Part shown: one piece after another, positions 43,661-54,788 of the stretch
Layout of the letters: each line of letters starts with the position of its first letter
Position numbering within the stretch: position 1 is the first letter of the stretch
Origin: Rebecca billardiae RCC1528
Lineage: Eukaryota; Haptophyta
NCBI GenBank assembly: GCA_965240325.2
Contig: OZ251224.1
Span: forward strand, 186,001-250,000
DNA: 64,000 nucleotides
Direction of reading: 5' to 3'
Notes under the pieces: generated by a model
The model's database searches: none
Seen by the model: only the letters and a program-made list of their open reading frames with translations
What the model was told of the DNA's origin: nothing
Position numbers and translations under genes: made by a program

Positions 43661-45259
43661 ATGCCCAGCATGCTGTGGTTCCGCCCCAAGACGGCGCGCG
43701 GCCCGGGCGCGTCCGCGGCGCACGGACAGGCCGTGCATGACCCGCAGCACGACATCTCGCTCCTCACCGGCCGGCTGCGCTCGGCCGAGCTCAACCGCGC
43801 GTGCGAGCGCATGCTCGCCGGCTTTGACGGCCGGCTCTTCTTCGGCGCGCAGCTCGCGGCGGTGCTCCCGTCGCTCGCGCTCAGCGTGCTCGCCGCGCGC
43901 GCGTGGGTGGGTTCGTACGGTTTGCGCGCGGACGAGCTCACGCTGCCGCAGATCGTCGCCACCGCCGCCGTGATCGCGTGCGCGTGCGCGCGGCTGCTCG
44001 CGCTCGCGCTGTACGGCCGCGGCCACGCGCCGCGCGCCGCGCTCGAGGCGGCGGTCGTGATCGACGTGCTCGCGCGCGCGGCGCAACGGCAGGCGGTGCT
44101 GATCCCGCTCGCGCGCCTCGCGGGCGACGTGCACGCCGAGACCGCCGCGTGCCTCGAGCTCGCGCTCGCGCCGCTCGAGGCGGGCCTGTGCGCGCGGTAC
44201 AGCCTCGCGCACGCGCCGCTCGGCGCCGTGCTGCTCGGGCAGGCGCTCTCGCTGGGCGCGCTGGCGACGGAGGGCGAGGCGCACGGCGCGGCGGGGCCGG
44301 GGTACCTCCTCGCCCCGGGCGTGCGCGCCGAGCCCGCCGTCGCGTGCGTCGCGCTCCTCGGCGTGTGCGCGCTGCTGCAGCAGGAGATTGTCCGCCGCTC
44401 GGGCTTCTTGCACGCGCTCTCGCTGCAGACGCTGCGCGCCGAGGTGAGCCACTTCGGGCTGAACCACCTGTACCACGCGAGCTCGGCGCTGGAGGAGAGC
44501 GCGGAGCACGCGCGCGCCTCCGACAACGCGCGCTGGCTCGTGCCCCCGCTCGAGTCCGTCCTCGAGCAGGTCGAGCAGGTGGCGGAGCTGCTGCAGCTCG
44601 TCGTGCGAGACGACGCGGACACGGCCGCAGAGACGGGCCGGCTCGTCTCCGAGGTCGGGCTGGCGCAGTTCGCCGCGCTGATCTTCCGCGGGACGGAGTT
44701 CACGCTGGACGAGGCGGCCGCGAGCGCCCGCGCGCGCTTCGCCACGTGGGCCGTGCGCAGCATCGTCGCCGACGGGCTCGCGCACGCGCGCCGCCACTCG
44801 CGCGGCCGGATCGTGGGCGAGCTCGCGCTCGAGCAGCACGCCGCACACGCGCTGCCTGACCCCAGCGCGCACGCCGCCGACGGGCGAGGCGGCGGGCGGG
44901 TGAGCCGCGGCGAGGCCGAGCGCGTGGGCCGGCCGACGCTCTTCCTCGTCGTGCGCGTGCGCAGCTGCGCCGGCGGCGTCGACCTCGGCCTCGACCCGCG
45001 CCCGCCCACAGACGAGCTGCCGAGCTCGCCGGAGCACGGCTCGGCGAGCGGCTCGGCGCACGGCTCGGTGCGCGCCTCGCCGCGCCCAGGCGGGTCGCCG
45101 CGGCCCGGGGCGTCGTGGCGGGCGCGAGCGTCGCTGCGGCAGGAGGTGGCGCCGCGGCAGCTGCCGTCGTGCGAGGTGGCGGAGGACGGCAGCGTGCTGC
45201 CGCCGTCGCCGCCGCCCTCGGCGCCGCACACCTCGCGAGAGCTCGCAGAGGAAGGGCCA

Positions 45260-45298
<39 letters not shown>

Positions 45299-47446
45299 GC
45301 GGCGCCGCCGCCGGCCGCCGCGGCCGCGGCCGAGGCCGAGACCGGCCGCTCGTGGTGCGGCTCGCTCAAGATGGATGCGGATCCGCCCGGCCGCTCGCGG
45401 CACGTGAGCATCCGGGACGGCGAGGTGGGCGCATACCTGGGCAGCACCTCCACCGGCGGCCGCTTCGGCGCGTGGGGCTCTCGGCGGCAGAGCCACAACT
45501 CGCGCCGGCCGAGCGCCGGATCGCGCCGGCCGAGCGCAAGCTCGCGCCGCGTCTCGATCGAGTCGATCTCGCGGCAGTTCTCGCTGGGCAGCAGCGTGCG
45601 CAGCCTCCGGCGCGGGAGCGACGGCTTCTCCCTGCGCGGCTCGAGCATCCGGCTGCCGAGCGAGTACAGCCTGCGCTCGGCGCTGGGCGAGGGCGGGCGG
45701 CGCATGCTGCTCGGCCGCAGCCTGCGATGGCTGGACGCGCCCACCAAGCGCGCGGCCGAGCTGGGCGGCACGCTGCGCCTCTCGCAGGACGCGGCGCGGG
45801 AGTGGACGACGTTCGAGCTGCGCGTGCCGATCGAGCAGGTGTCCACGCCCCAGCCGCCGCTCGCCGCGAGCGCGAGCGCCTCCTACCACGCCGACTCCTC
45901 CCGCTCCGTGCCCTCGCAGTCGCCCGGCGGGCTGCTGCGCAACGTGCCGCTGGCCGTGCGCACCTCCATGGCGCGCGCGTCCAGGGTGCGCTCCGGGGCG
46001 AACGTGCTCGCGGCGGGGTGCGCGGAGCCGGGCGCGGCGGCGGCGGTGCCGGTGGGTCCGGCGCACGACGGCGTGTGCCCCTCGCGCCTGGCGAGCACCC
46101 GCTCCCTGCGCGGCCGCGCGCGCGTGAGCGCGCTCGACCTCGTGCCCCGAACGCTGAGCGCGCGCGGCCGCACGCGCGTGTCGCCCTCGCGCTCGGAGGA
46201 GCTGCCGCGGCCGCCGCGCTCCGTGTCGCTGGGCGCGCGGCGCGCGAGCGTGGCGAGCAGCTACGCGAGCACCTCGGCGGCGAGCAGCCGCGAGGGCAGC
46301 TGCTTCCACCCCCGCGGGCAGGGCCTCGCGCAGGTGCAGGGCGCGGCCAGCTGCGGCTCGATCGTCGGCGCCACGGCCGTCGCCGAGCCTGTCGCGACGG
46401 TCCCGGAGTCGCCGTGGCGGCAGCAGCGGCTGTTGGGGGGCGCGGACGCGCGGGACGGTGCGGCGGGCGCGGGGCAGGGCGCGGCGGGCGCCGACGGCCA
46501 AGCTGCAGCCGGCGCAGCGGCCGCCGCCACAGCCAGCGCCTCCGCCGCCCGCGACGAGGCCTCGCCGGACGTCAATGGCCCGGTGATGGTGGCTGCTGCG
46601 CCCCGGCCCAAGGTGGCGCTGGGCGCACCGGCACTCGAGCCGGCGTCGACGGTGACGAGCGGCGCGCTCACGCGGCGCGGCAGCGGCGGCGCCAAGCCCG
46701 ACAGCGCCGACCGCGCGCCCGAGCTCGCCAGCTCGCAGCTGCTCGCGTCGCGCGCGCGCTCGTCCGCGCGCTCGCTCGCCGCGCTCCCGCAGCCGATGCC
46801 GCCGTGCGTGCGCGGGCGCGGCGGGCCGTCGCCCTTCCGGCCGGTCCGGGAGGAGGAGCGGCAGCAGCGGATCCTCGTCGTGCTCGACTCGAACCTCGAC
46901 CCGCCCGCGTTCGACGGCTCCGTCTGCGGCGCCGACATCGCGCGCGCCCTCCGCGCCATGCGCCTCACGGACGTGAGCGTCGTGATGCACACGGGCGCCT
47001 CCGCCGCGGAGCTGCACGCGCTGCTCGAGAGCGGCGACGCGGACGACGTGACGGTGAAGGACCGCGCGGGGCGCGAGCACGTGGCGAACCTGTGCGCGCA
47101 GCACGACCGCGTCATCTTCCTCGACGACATGCAGGTGATCCTCGCCTCGCTGCACGCGGCACTCGGCCGGCTGCTGTACAGCCGCGTGCGCACGCCCGAG
47201 CCGGACGGCGGCTGGCTGGGCACGGCCAACCTGCACGTGCGCTACTGCATGCTCTCGGAGCAGAGCGACGTCGAGCTGCTGTACGCCATCTGCCGGCGCG
47301 AGGTCACGTTCGAGGACAACGTGCTCTACTACAGGGACGCGGCGCCGAAGCCGCCTAGCGCGCCGGCGGCGGGGCTTGCCGGCCTCGGCGGGCCCACCGC
47401 CGGCTCGCGCGCCGACCGCGCGCGCAATCGGCAGTACACGACCTAG
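43661..47446 (+). CDS. Multi-pass membrane protein with sensor-kinase-like features
   Basis: The 1,261-residue frame starts MPSMLWFRPKTARGPGASAA. Four to five hydrophobic segments lie between about 56 and 246 (for example LAAVLPSLALSVLAARAWVG and VACVALLGVCALLQQEIV). A helical pair follows with RAEVSHFGLNHLYHASSALE (about 258-280), which resembles a DHp/His-box helix. The region to about 430 could be a degenerate HATPase. A long Ser/Arg/Pro linker (about 440-1050) has tandem RRPSAGSRRPSASSRR, likely phosphorylation sites. Residues about 1066-1165 (RILVVLDSNLDPPAFDG, DVSVVMHTGA, RVIFLDDMQ) resemble a receiver fold without the phosphoacceptor Asp. I infer a diverged hybrid-kinase or pseudo-kinase sensor; the catalytic assignment is weak. 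Coding status itself is well supported by frame length and codon bias. Confidence 0.65.
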
Positions 47447-49587
47447 CCTTGGTCTGAAGCCTTGGAGGAGGCTAGCCAGTGTCCGTCACGCGCCGCTATT
47501 GGCGTCAACTGTAACTATGCGCGCGGCGGTGTATGCTTAGTTGTTAGTATATATGCCCAGCGCGCACTTATATTCGGAGTGGCGGCGGGCTCGCCCAATA
47601 ATACTATTATCCCGCGCCTATATATTAGGTGGGTCCCTGGCGATTTTCCAGCGGTCTTTTAAACATTTACCGGGTTCTCTGGCCGGATTTCTTTTCGCGC
47701 GGGGCGCGGCTCGGGAAAATCGCCGGGCCGCCGGCCGAGGTCCGATCTGAACGCTCCCGACGATGTCGGAGTGCCTCTCCAGCGCGACCGAGCCGCCGTG
47801 TGTCGGGTAGACTACTGCCAACACCTATCGCGCGCTCCAGCGCTTTGCGCGTGCTCACGGATGGGATCCGTGGTCACACATCCCCCGCCTGGCACGTGCC
47901 CGCATGTTTGACTCTCGCCCGGCTAGACGCGTACAGACAACTTGAATCGATCGGCAGGTGTTCGACCCGTGCCTTCGAGCAGGGTCACTTTTCGCTACAG
48001 GCGGGTCAGGCGACGGGAGGCATGGGTCACCATCAGGCATGTGCATACTCTTGACGCTCCCGCCATCTTGAGCAGCTCTACGCACCGTGAAGGTGACAAT
48101 TGGGCTGCGCGCAAGCTGCTCGTGAGAACGCACGACAGCCAGCCCCGGGCTCTCGGGGAGCCATGTGAGCGATTGGCGACTTCCGAGAGGGCGTGTTTGG
48201 TGGGGCTTGGTACCAATCATCGACCAGCAGGCCTGGGATGGGTGCACTGAGGACTTGGGATGCTGAGAAGCCGCCGCGATGTGCATCGAGCACGCTGACT
48301 TGCCATCCGTGTGCACGATCAAGCGCCAGGAAGATCAGCAGGGCCTTTGACAGCGGCAGCAGGCGCTCAGCGATCCTTCCCTATGCCGAGTGTGGGCATA
48401 ATATGCGGTGCTCGAGCGTGGTCGCAGGATATGGGTCCATTCTTGACAGAACGCGGTCGCGTTGACAGGCGCGGGTGCCACCCCACGCTGTTGCTCCTGC
48501 CATCGGGTGGTCCCACTCGTTCCGCTTGTTATCTGCGAAGACTCGTACTCAGCAAATCTACGGCTAGGCGTGGTAGACCCCTCAGACGCATGTCTGATGA
48601 TTGCCCGGCACGTTCTCGTCGTCACGTTGGGTGTACTTGAGCGAGCGGAAGCCGCAACGTGATGGCTAGGCCAGCAGCTCAACCATCTGACGTCTCGCCG
48701 GCCAACTGGCTGAGTGCTCTCAGCCTAGCAGCAGCGTCGGTGAACCTATCGTATTGCTGCCTGGCAAGAAGATTGTAGGAGGTATCGTCGACGGCATGGG
48801 CTGCAGCTGCGGTAGTCGTGGACTGGTGGCGGCCTCACGCGGGTGGGCATACGACGACCGGTGACACGCGGAGTACGAGCACGAAAGCCGCCGAGCGCGG
48901 CAAGCTCCGGCGGTGGCGTTGGCTGATAGTCCAGCCTCGACGGCGGAGGGCTCCCGTGTGACGACGGTGGCATGCTCGGTGGCGGGCGATGATGCGTGCC
49001 TCGGCACGCAGCCCGCCACAAACACTGCCACTCGCAGGCAGTCCGGTTGCGGCCCGGTTTGCCTGTGTCCGCGTCGCTCGGCGCCTATTCGATGACCCAA
49101 CAAACGTACCCACATATCGGAACGAATTTGAATATATAGTGAGCCAGATCCACGGTCAATATAAAGTGGGTAACCGTCGTTCTATATACGGGTAATTGTC
49201 TATATACAAAGTGGGTAATCTGCTCGATCTTGCTGTAGTTTGTTGGAGGTATCCGCGCACAGCATAGAGCCCCACTCTTTGCTTCATAAAATGGTTCGGT
49301 CGGGTGTCAACGGTTGCCAATAAGTCATTCCGATCGCATGTCGCCATCTAGCCACCATAACCATCAAGTAACGCTTCGCAAAATCTCTATGTGACACTAG
49401 TGGCGCGGCGCGCGCGCGCTCGGCCGCGCGACGGCACGCGGAGTAGGTTTTGAGGTCGAAACTTTTGCTCCGCCCCGATGGGACGCATTTATAGCGTCGA
49501 TTCTGGGTGAGAGACGAAATCTAGGACGCCATTCTGAGTGCGCCAGAACATCGCCCCAGTTGGGAGGGACCCACCTATATATATATA

Positions 49588-49745
49588 TAATGGCCCGCGG
49601 TGCAGGGCGGAGCGCGCAGCGTGGAGCCCGCACCAGCGGGCCCGAACCACGTTTCAAAAAGATCTTTGATCAAGAAAAAAGGGACGGGGGGCGATTTTTA
49701 GGGCTGGCGGAGACCGAGTTTCGAGTTTTTGAGATCGCATAGAGA
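49588..49745 (+). repeat. Dispersed ~155-bp repeat, copy 1
   Basis: From ATGGCCCGCGGTGCAGGGCG through AAAAAGATCTTTGATCA to GAGTTTTTGAGATCG, it matches 54432-54590 with substitutions and small indels. Weaker similarity (AATAAGCGCGCCCA) continues about 20-80 bp downstream in both. An AT dinucleotide tract precedes this copy. Confidence 0.75.
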
Positions 49746-50222
49746 GGTCCATTAGGCCGAAAATAAGCGCGCCCAGCTGATTCCCCTAAGTAAAGTGCGA
49801 TCTGGACGTCAGCTGGACGTGACATTAGTGTAACGGTTCGTTACGAGCGCGATTTTAAGTATGAGAATGCCGCCAACCGCCAACCGATAAAAACGGCAAG
49901 GCAAGGGATAGGCTTCGCGAAGGCAGAGGAGCCGCGAACATCTCAATATTATCTCGGTACGAGCGATCTTTCCGTCTCGGCGGGTCGAATAATAATTGGC
50001 GGGAAGGCCATATTCAATAGCAGTGCTCCGTTAAGGAGGAATCGAGCCGCGGGTCGTAAGTACGTCATTATTGAGTGATTGAATCGCATCTTATCAATGC
50101 TATCATACTGTAGTATGATCATGAGCCGCTAGAAGATAGAAATACCGCGCTTCAGGTAGTACCTGCTCATTCAGATTCGCGCCGCCAACCGCCAACCGAT
50201 AAAAACGGCAAGGCAAGGGCTC

Positions 50223-50370
50223 GGGAAACTTGATCACTTGTAAATGTGAATAGTAAAATGCTCTCCCCGAGCGCGCCTGTCGCCTCGCAGGCGCACGGGA
50301 AACTTGATCACTTGTAAATGTGAATGGTAAAATGCTCTCCCCGAGCGCGCCTGTCGCCTCGCAGGCCGCG
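50223..50370. repeat. Two 74-bp tandem units
   Basis: GGGAAACTTGATCACTTGTA plus AATGTGAAT(A/G)GTAAAATG and CTCCCCGAGCGCGCCTGTCG recur at 50223 and 50297 with essentially one substitution. The GC-rich half contains the small palindrome GCCTGTCGCCTCGCAGGC. Confidence 0.85.
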
Positions 50371-50589
50371 CGTCTCGCCCTCTCCTCGCTCCGCTCTCCC
50401 CGAGGCTGAGCTCGCGGCCCGCCTGTCACCTCGCAGGCGCGCGCCACGGACACATGCGCGACGAGATCGCGGCGGGGGCGGCGAGATCGCGGCGGGGGCG
50501 ACGGGCAACAACCTGCCCGCGGGCGCGTTCGTCACTCGAGGAGCAGCGCGCAAGGGCGAGCCGAGTCCGGAGCACGCGAGCTCGTCGCT

Positions 50590-51777
50590 CGCCGACCGGA
50601 GCAGAGCGCGCCGCCCGCCGCCGCCGAGCGAGCGGCGCGGCAGAGCTGATGAGCCGGATGCGCCCGGAGCTCGCGCGGCTGAAGGGCGAGCTCGAGCACG
50701 CGAGCTCGCGCCTCGACGCCGAGCCCGAGCTCCTCCTCAACTCAGTCGACGGCGGCCCGGAGCAGAGCGCGCCGCTGCGAGCGAGCGGGCAGCGCGGCAG
50801 AGCTGATGAGCCGGATGCGCCCGGAGCTCGCGCGGCTGAAGGGCGAGCTCGAGCTCGCGAGCTCGCGCCTCGACGCCGAGCGCGAGCTCCTCCTCAACTC
50901 GGTCGACGGCGGCGCGGAGGTGCAGCAGCGTGAGGACGAGCAGGAGCATCAGTGAAACGCGCGCCGGTTCCGGGTCGCGCAGCGGCGCCCAGCTGCCTGC
51001 CACGCGAGCGGCGGCCACGTGGCGCGAGGAGGCTGCGTGGGGAAATCGCCGCGCGCGTCGACGCGGCGATCACCGGGCTGCAGGCCTCGGCAATCGACGC
51101 GGTGCGCACCCTCGCCGCCAGCCGCGACGACTCCGCCGTCGAGCTGCAGCAGCTGCGCGCGCAGATGCCAGAAGTGCCGATGGGCGGCGGCGTATCAGCA
51201 GGCTGACGTGCACGAGCACGTGACACGCGGAGGCGCTAGGCGCCAAGCTGGCGAAGTGCGGCGCCGAGCTCGACGAGCTGAGCGACGCGGCAACGGACGC
51301 GCTGGGCGCCCGCGCCGCCATCGTCGCGGCGCCCTCCAGCAGCTCGAGCAGCTGTGGATAGTTGGCCGTCGAGGCGACCGCGGGTGTGACTCACAGTGTG
51401 AGTGAGCCGGCGCGCGGCTCAGCCTGCCGCTGGCAGCCGCCGTCTTCGAGGCCGACGCGGCGGAGGATGCGGCGGGCGAGCACGGCGGCGCGGTGGAGCA
51501 GGCGCGCACGCGCGGCGGCAGGCGCGACGCGCCGCTCGCCTCGTTCCACCGCCCCGAGCTCCGCTCGGTCGGTCTCGGTGCGAGGCTGCGCAGCCGGCAG
51601 GCCGGGGCCAGCAGTGGCGCGCGCTCTCGCTCTGCCGGCACGAGCGACCAGCGGCCCGTCGTCGAGCGCATGGCGCAGGGCGAGTACCTCAAGCAGGTGC
51701 GCCCGCTCGCGCGCACGCGCCGGCTCGCGCCGCGCCAGCGCCTCTCGCCCTGCCTGCGCGCGCGCGCCGGCCGCTAG
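50590..51777 (+). pseudogene. Probable decayed coiled-coil protein gene
   Basis: Protein-like segments occur on the plus strand in several different frames: AELMSRMRPELARLKGELE (twice, at about 50640 and 50797), RLRGEIAARVDAAITGLQAS then AIDAVRTLAASRDDSAVELQ (about 51035-51160), GAKLAKCGAELDELSDAAT (about 51240-51300) and PVVERMAQGEYLKQVRPLAR (about 51655-51715). All look like helical coiled-coil sequence, but stops and a ~157-bp out-of-frame tandem duplication separate them. A decayed gene fits best; an intron-split gene is the alternative. No family is recognised. Confidence 0.4.
50596..50915. repeat. ~157-bp tandem duplication
   Basis: CCGGAGCAGAGCGCGCCG starts at 50596 and 50757, and GCAGAGCTGATGAGCCGGAT recurs with a 157-bp offset. 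The period is not a multiple of three, so the two copies of the coiled-coil segment cannot share a frame. Confidence 0.85.
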
Positions 51778-51900
51778 TCCCCGCGGCGGCCCGCGGACCC
51801 GCGGCGACAGTCCTCGGCCCGCCGGCCCGGTGGGCGGCAGTGACTGAGTTGGCGGTGGCAGCTCAGGCGAACTGTTACACATGTCAGACTGAGACAGCAG

Positions 51901-51970
51901 CCGACGGAGGGTGCGCCGCGGGCCCCGAACTACGTTCGTTCTACGGAAAAAGACCGCGGAACGCGGTCAT
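51901..51970 (+). repeat. Dispersed ~70-bp repeat with GACCGCG-GAA-CGCGGTC end, copy 1
   Basis: CCGACGGAGGGTGCGCCGCG GGCCCC...ACTACGTT and the closing palindrome GACCGCGGAACGCGGTC recur at 56794-56861. Both copies are followed by alternating AT sequence. Confidence 0.75.
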
Positions 51971-52491
51971 ATATATATATACTACGACTCTCCGAGAGTC
52001 CGAGACCGTCCGCGCTTTGCCTTTAGTCTTTAGGCTACCGGACCGTGCGGACAGCCGCGCCCGTACGGCCGTACTCACTCACCCCCGACCTCGACGGTCC
52101 GTGAGTCTGCAGCCGCCCATGAATCCATGATGCCGATGATGCGCGGGCCATGGGCATGGCCCGGCGGCGGCCCGCTCGGCCCACGGCGTTACTCTGTCAC
52201 TTACTTAGTCAGGGCCGTCTGAGGCTGCGGGCCAGGCTGCCCCCGGCCGGCGGGGCCCGCCGCGCCCGCGCCCGCGCCGGTCGGGCCGAGCAGCGGCGCG
52301 GCCGCTTCGGACACCGCGCGCCGTGCACTCCGTTACCGCGGACCGCTTGACATGGCACTCACATGGCTCACATCCGGCTGCTCGTCCCACTCCCAGCCGC
52401 CCAGGGGCAGCCCGTAGCCAACGCTGTTCTTCACTACTGACTCAGGCAGGCGAAAAAGCCGTCGCCGGTCGCAGCTGCTGGTAGTGGTACC

Positions 52492-52550
52492 TACAGTTTA
52501 CTAAGCCATAATTAGAGACGCACACCGAGCTCAGGCACTACGCAGGCGAG
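52492..52550 (-). repeat. Short dispersed repeat, copy 3 (inverted)
   Basis: The reverse complement reads CTCGCCTGCGTAGTGCCTGA, GCTCGGTGTGCGTCTCTAAT, then GGCTTAGTAAACTGTA. It aligns with 22897-22950 apart from a 7-bp insertion and a few substitutions. Confidence 0.6.
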
Positions 52551-52959
52551 ATTGACGCCCGCCAACTGTCACCGCCCATGAAGCCGTCGTCGCCGATGGT
52601 AGCGCCGTCGGAAGATTCGTTCAGCCGTCCGCCTGCGAGGCCTGGATGAGGGCTGCGGCCGCCTCGCGGCGCACCAGCGCCCGTCGTCCTCGCCCCACCG
52701 TCGTCCACAAACCGGCGCAGGCAGGTGAGGGGCGCGTTGCCGCACCTCATCGAGGACAGTAGTCGAATCGAAACTCATCGCGAGGAATCATTCCTTTGGA
52801 GTTTGGTTATTCAGTTTACTCAGATCGAATAAAAGAGACGACCGGTAGCTTACATGGAACATCCGAACATGCATCATCATTAGTATTGTCAGCGCCGTGC
52901 GAGAGCGCACCGCCGCCACGCGTCCCTCGGCTACGACGTCCGCGACTGGCAACCCCTTC

Positions 52960-54402
52960 ATGCGCGGGCGGGCGGTGTCCTGGCCACGAGCTCCAACGTC
53001 GCAACCGGGGGCCGCTCCACGCTTCATCAGACCTCCACCGTCATTGCCCAGTTGGTGCACGGTTGCGGGTTTCGGCGAGGTCGTTTGCCCGTGGCGGTGG
53101 GTTCTCGTTTGCGCTCTCCTTGTGACCTGTCGCGTGCCTGGCGTCTATTGCGCCTCGAAGCTGGTGGGGTTGCCAGCGTGCCTTCCTTCCGGCGTCTCGC
53201 CGTGCCCTCCCGCGGTGACGCTGCACGAGCTCGTCGGAGCGCGCTCCGTCCGCTTCAAGCGCGAGCAGGCGCGCCCGCTGCAGCGGCACATGAGCTGGAC
53301 GATGTTCCTCGCAACCGTCAAGCAGAAGCTGCCCACGATGCACTTCGCGCGCGCTCTCGGCATCCACACGCCGTACTTGTACATGTGCACACGCAACGTG
53401 CTGGAGCTGCTCGACATCCACAACGCCACCCTTCGAGTGCCGACGCACGAGTATATTTTGAAGCGCAACCCGGGCAGCGACGTCACCCAGGTGTACCACG
53501 TGCTTGACGGGGCCGACACGATCCACCCGGGGGCGCTCACACTCAAGCAGATCGTGCACGCGCGCCGCCGGATCGACACGCCCAAGCTCGCGCGAGGGTA
53601 CAGGCTGCACGGCGGATTCACCTACTCTGTGCAGGAGGTGGCGCACTCGCCGGGCATGCCCGACGTGCTGCCGCGCGAGATGAAGGTGTACACGTTCGGC
53701 GGCAAGCCCGTTGCACTCTTTCTCAACGACGGCCGAGAGAACCGCTCGCGCCACTCAGCCAACCTGCACTACGCGATGCGGTGCGCTGACGTGCCTGGCG
53801 GGTGCGCGGACAGCGGCGGCGAGCTCGAGCCGGCTGGATGGTACGTCGTGCACCCCGAGAACATGACGCACGATGCGCAGTACATGGATCCGCGCACGGG
53901 CAAGCCCGCGCCTTGCCCGCTGCCGCTGCACGCGGACGTGATGCTGGCGCTCTCCGCAGCCATCGGCGCCGCGCTACGCGCTTATGCACGGGTGGACTGG
54001 TACGACACGGCGCGCGGACCGCTGCTCAGCGAAATCACGCTCGTGCCGTGCTCGACCTCTACCTTGACGCCGAAGGAGCGCAGCAGGTGCTGGGAGTACA
54101 ACTATGGCAGCATGCCCGTGATGGGGGCACACTGGCGAGGTGTGGAGGGCGCCGGCGGTCTGCTGCCTGCCCACGCGCCGTGCTGGCTACCGGCCAGCTG
54201 GCCAAAGATCTTGCTTACGTGCGAGGGCCTCCGTGGGCGCTCGCTCGAGGAGCTCGTCGATGCGCATTGCGGCCCGCCAGCCCTCCGGTCGGCGGGCGTA
54301 CAGGCGGATGTCTCGCACTGGCGCGCAGCAGCAAAAGCCGTGGCGCACGCGTACGAGGGGGCCGGCCTGGCTCAGCAGCAGACGACACATCGCTCCGAGT
54401 GA
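52960..54402 (+). CDS. TupA-like ATP-grasp protein, membrane-anchored
   Basis: Upstream in-frame sequence lacks an ATG, so I place the start at 52960 (MRGRAVSWPRAPTSQPGAAP; 480 residues). A hydrophobic segment (WVLVCALLVTCRVPGVYCA, about 47-65) suggests a type II Golgi anchor. Typical TupA-like ATP-grasp blocks follow: PTHEYILKRNPGSD, REMKVYTFGGKPVALFLND (about 240), HPENMTH, and the metal-binding ARVDWYDTARGPLLSEITLV (about 343-362). Bacterial TupA makes polysaccharide-linked (teichuronopeptide) products; algal homologues probably ligate or modify glycans. Catalytic-type acidic residues (D in VDWYD, E in SEITL) are present. Cys pairs fit a luminal fold. Substrate unknown. Confidence 0.8.
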   Translation: MRGRAVSWPRAPTSQPGAAPRFIRPPPSLPSWCTVAGFGEVVCPWRWVLVCALLVTCRVPGVYCASKLVGLPACLPSGVSPCPPAVTLHELVGARSVRFKREQARPLQRHMSWTMFLATVKQKLPTMHFARALGIHTPYLYMCTRNVLELLDIHNATLRVPTHEYILKRNPGSDVTQVYHVLDGADTIHPGALTLKQIVHARRRIDTPKLARGYRLHGGFTYSVQEVAHSPGMPDVLPREMKVYTFGGKPVALFLNDGRENRSRHSANLHYAMRCADVPGGCADSGGELEPAGWYVVHPENMTHDAQYMDPRTGKPAPCPLPLHADVMLALSAAIGAALRAYARVDWYDTARGPLLSEITLVPCSTSTLTPKERSRCWEYNYGSMPVMGAHWRGVEGAGGLLPAHAPCWLPASWPKILLTCEGLRGRSLEELVDAHCGPPALRSAGVQADVSHWRAAAKAVAHAYEGAGLAQQQTTHRSE

Positions 54403-54431
54403 ACCAACGGACTGGCGCGGGCGGCTTATTA

Positions 54432-54590
54432 TTATGGCCCGCGGTGCAGGGCGGAGCGCGTAGCGTGGAGCCCCGCCGGGGGCCCTCACTACGTTGTCAA
54501 AAAGATCTTTTGATCAAAGAAAAGGGGATGGGGGACGATTTTGAGGGCTGTTGGAGGGTGAGTTTTCGATTTTTCGAGGGGTACGTTGGC
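54432..54590 (+). repeat. Dispersed ~155-bp repeat, copy 2
   Basis: ATGGCCCGCGGTGCAGGGCG to AAAAAGATCTTTTGATCAAA and GAGTTTTCGATTTTTCGAGG matches 49588-49745. It starts 30 bp after the TupA-like stop codon, so it may lie in that gene's 3' UTR. Confidence 0.75.
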
Positions 54591-54788
54591 CCATAGTGCT
54601 CTGCATTAGCAACTACGCGCTTGACGAAATAAGCGCGCCCACGCCATTCCGCATAAGTCGATGGACGGACGTGGGATCAGATACCCCGGGGGTGAAACAA
54701 GTGAGTATTTTTGTCCTTCTTGTATGCTGGAGTACGAGTTTGCCGAGCGACGTTTGATTGTTTTGGGTCGAAAACAGCTATGAGGCCA

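Larger units (their letters stand above)
47447..50590. other. Long spacer with dispersed and tandem repeats
   Basis: No supportable gene in about 3.1 kb. On the minus strand at about 48080-48370 a short protein-like run (ALLIFLALDRAHGWQVSVLD, then LLVDDWYQAPPN) may be a degraded element fragment. The right half has dispersed copies at 49588-49745, a repeated CCGCCAACCGCCAACCGATA block (49870 and 50182), and a 74-bp tandem pair at 50223-50370. AT-rich stretches at about 49120-49210 separate them. Confidence 0.5.
51778..52959. other. Non-coding spacer
   Basis: No supportable gene. It contains a dispersed repeat copy with a palindromic end (51901-51970) next to a TA tract, an inverted copy of the spacer repeat family (52492-52550), and the 5' flank of the TupA-like gene. 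Confidence 0.5.

Noticed and set aside
48080-48370. Possible coding fragment (ALDRAHGWQVSVLDAHRGG, minus strand)
   Set aside because: It is short, has no family match I recognise and is bounded by stops. Kept only as a note in the spacer description.
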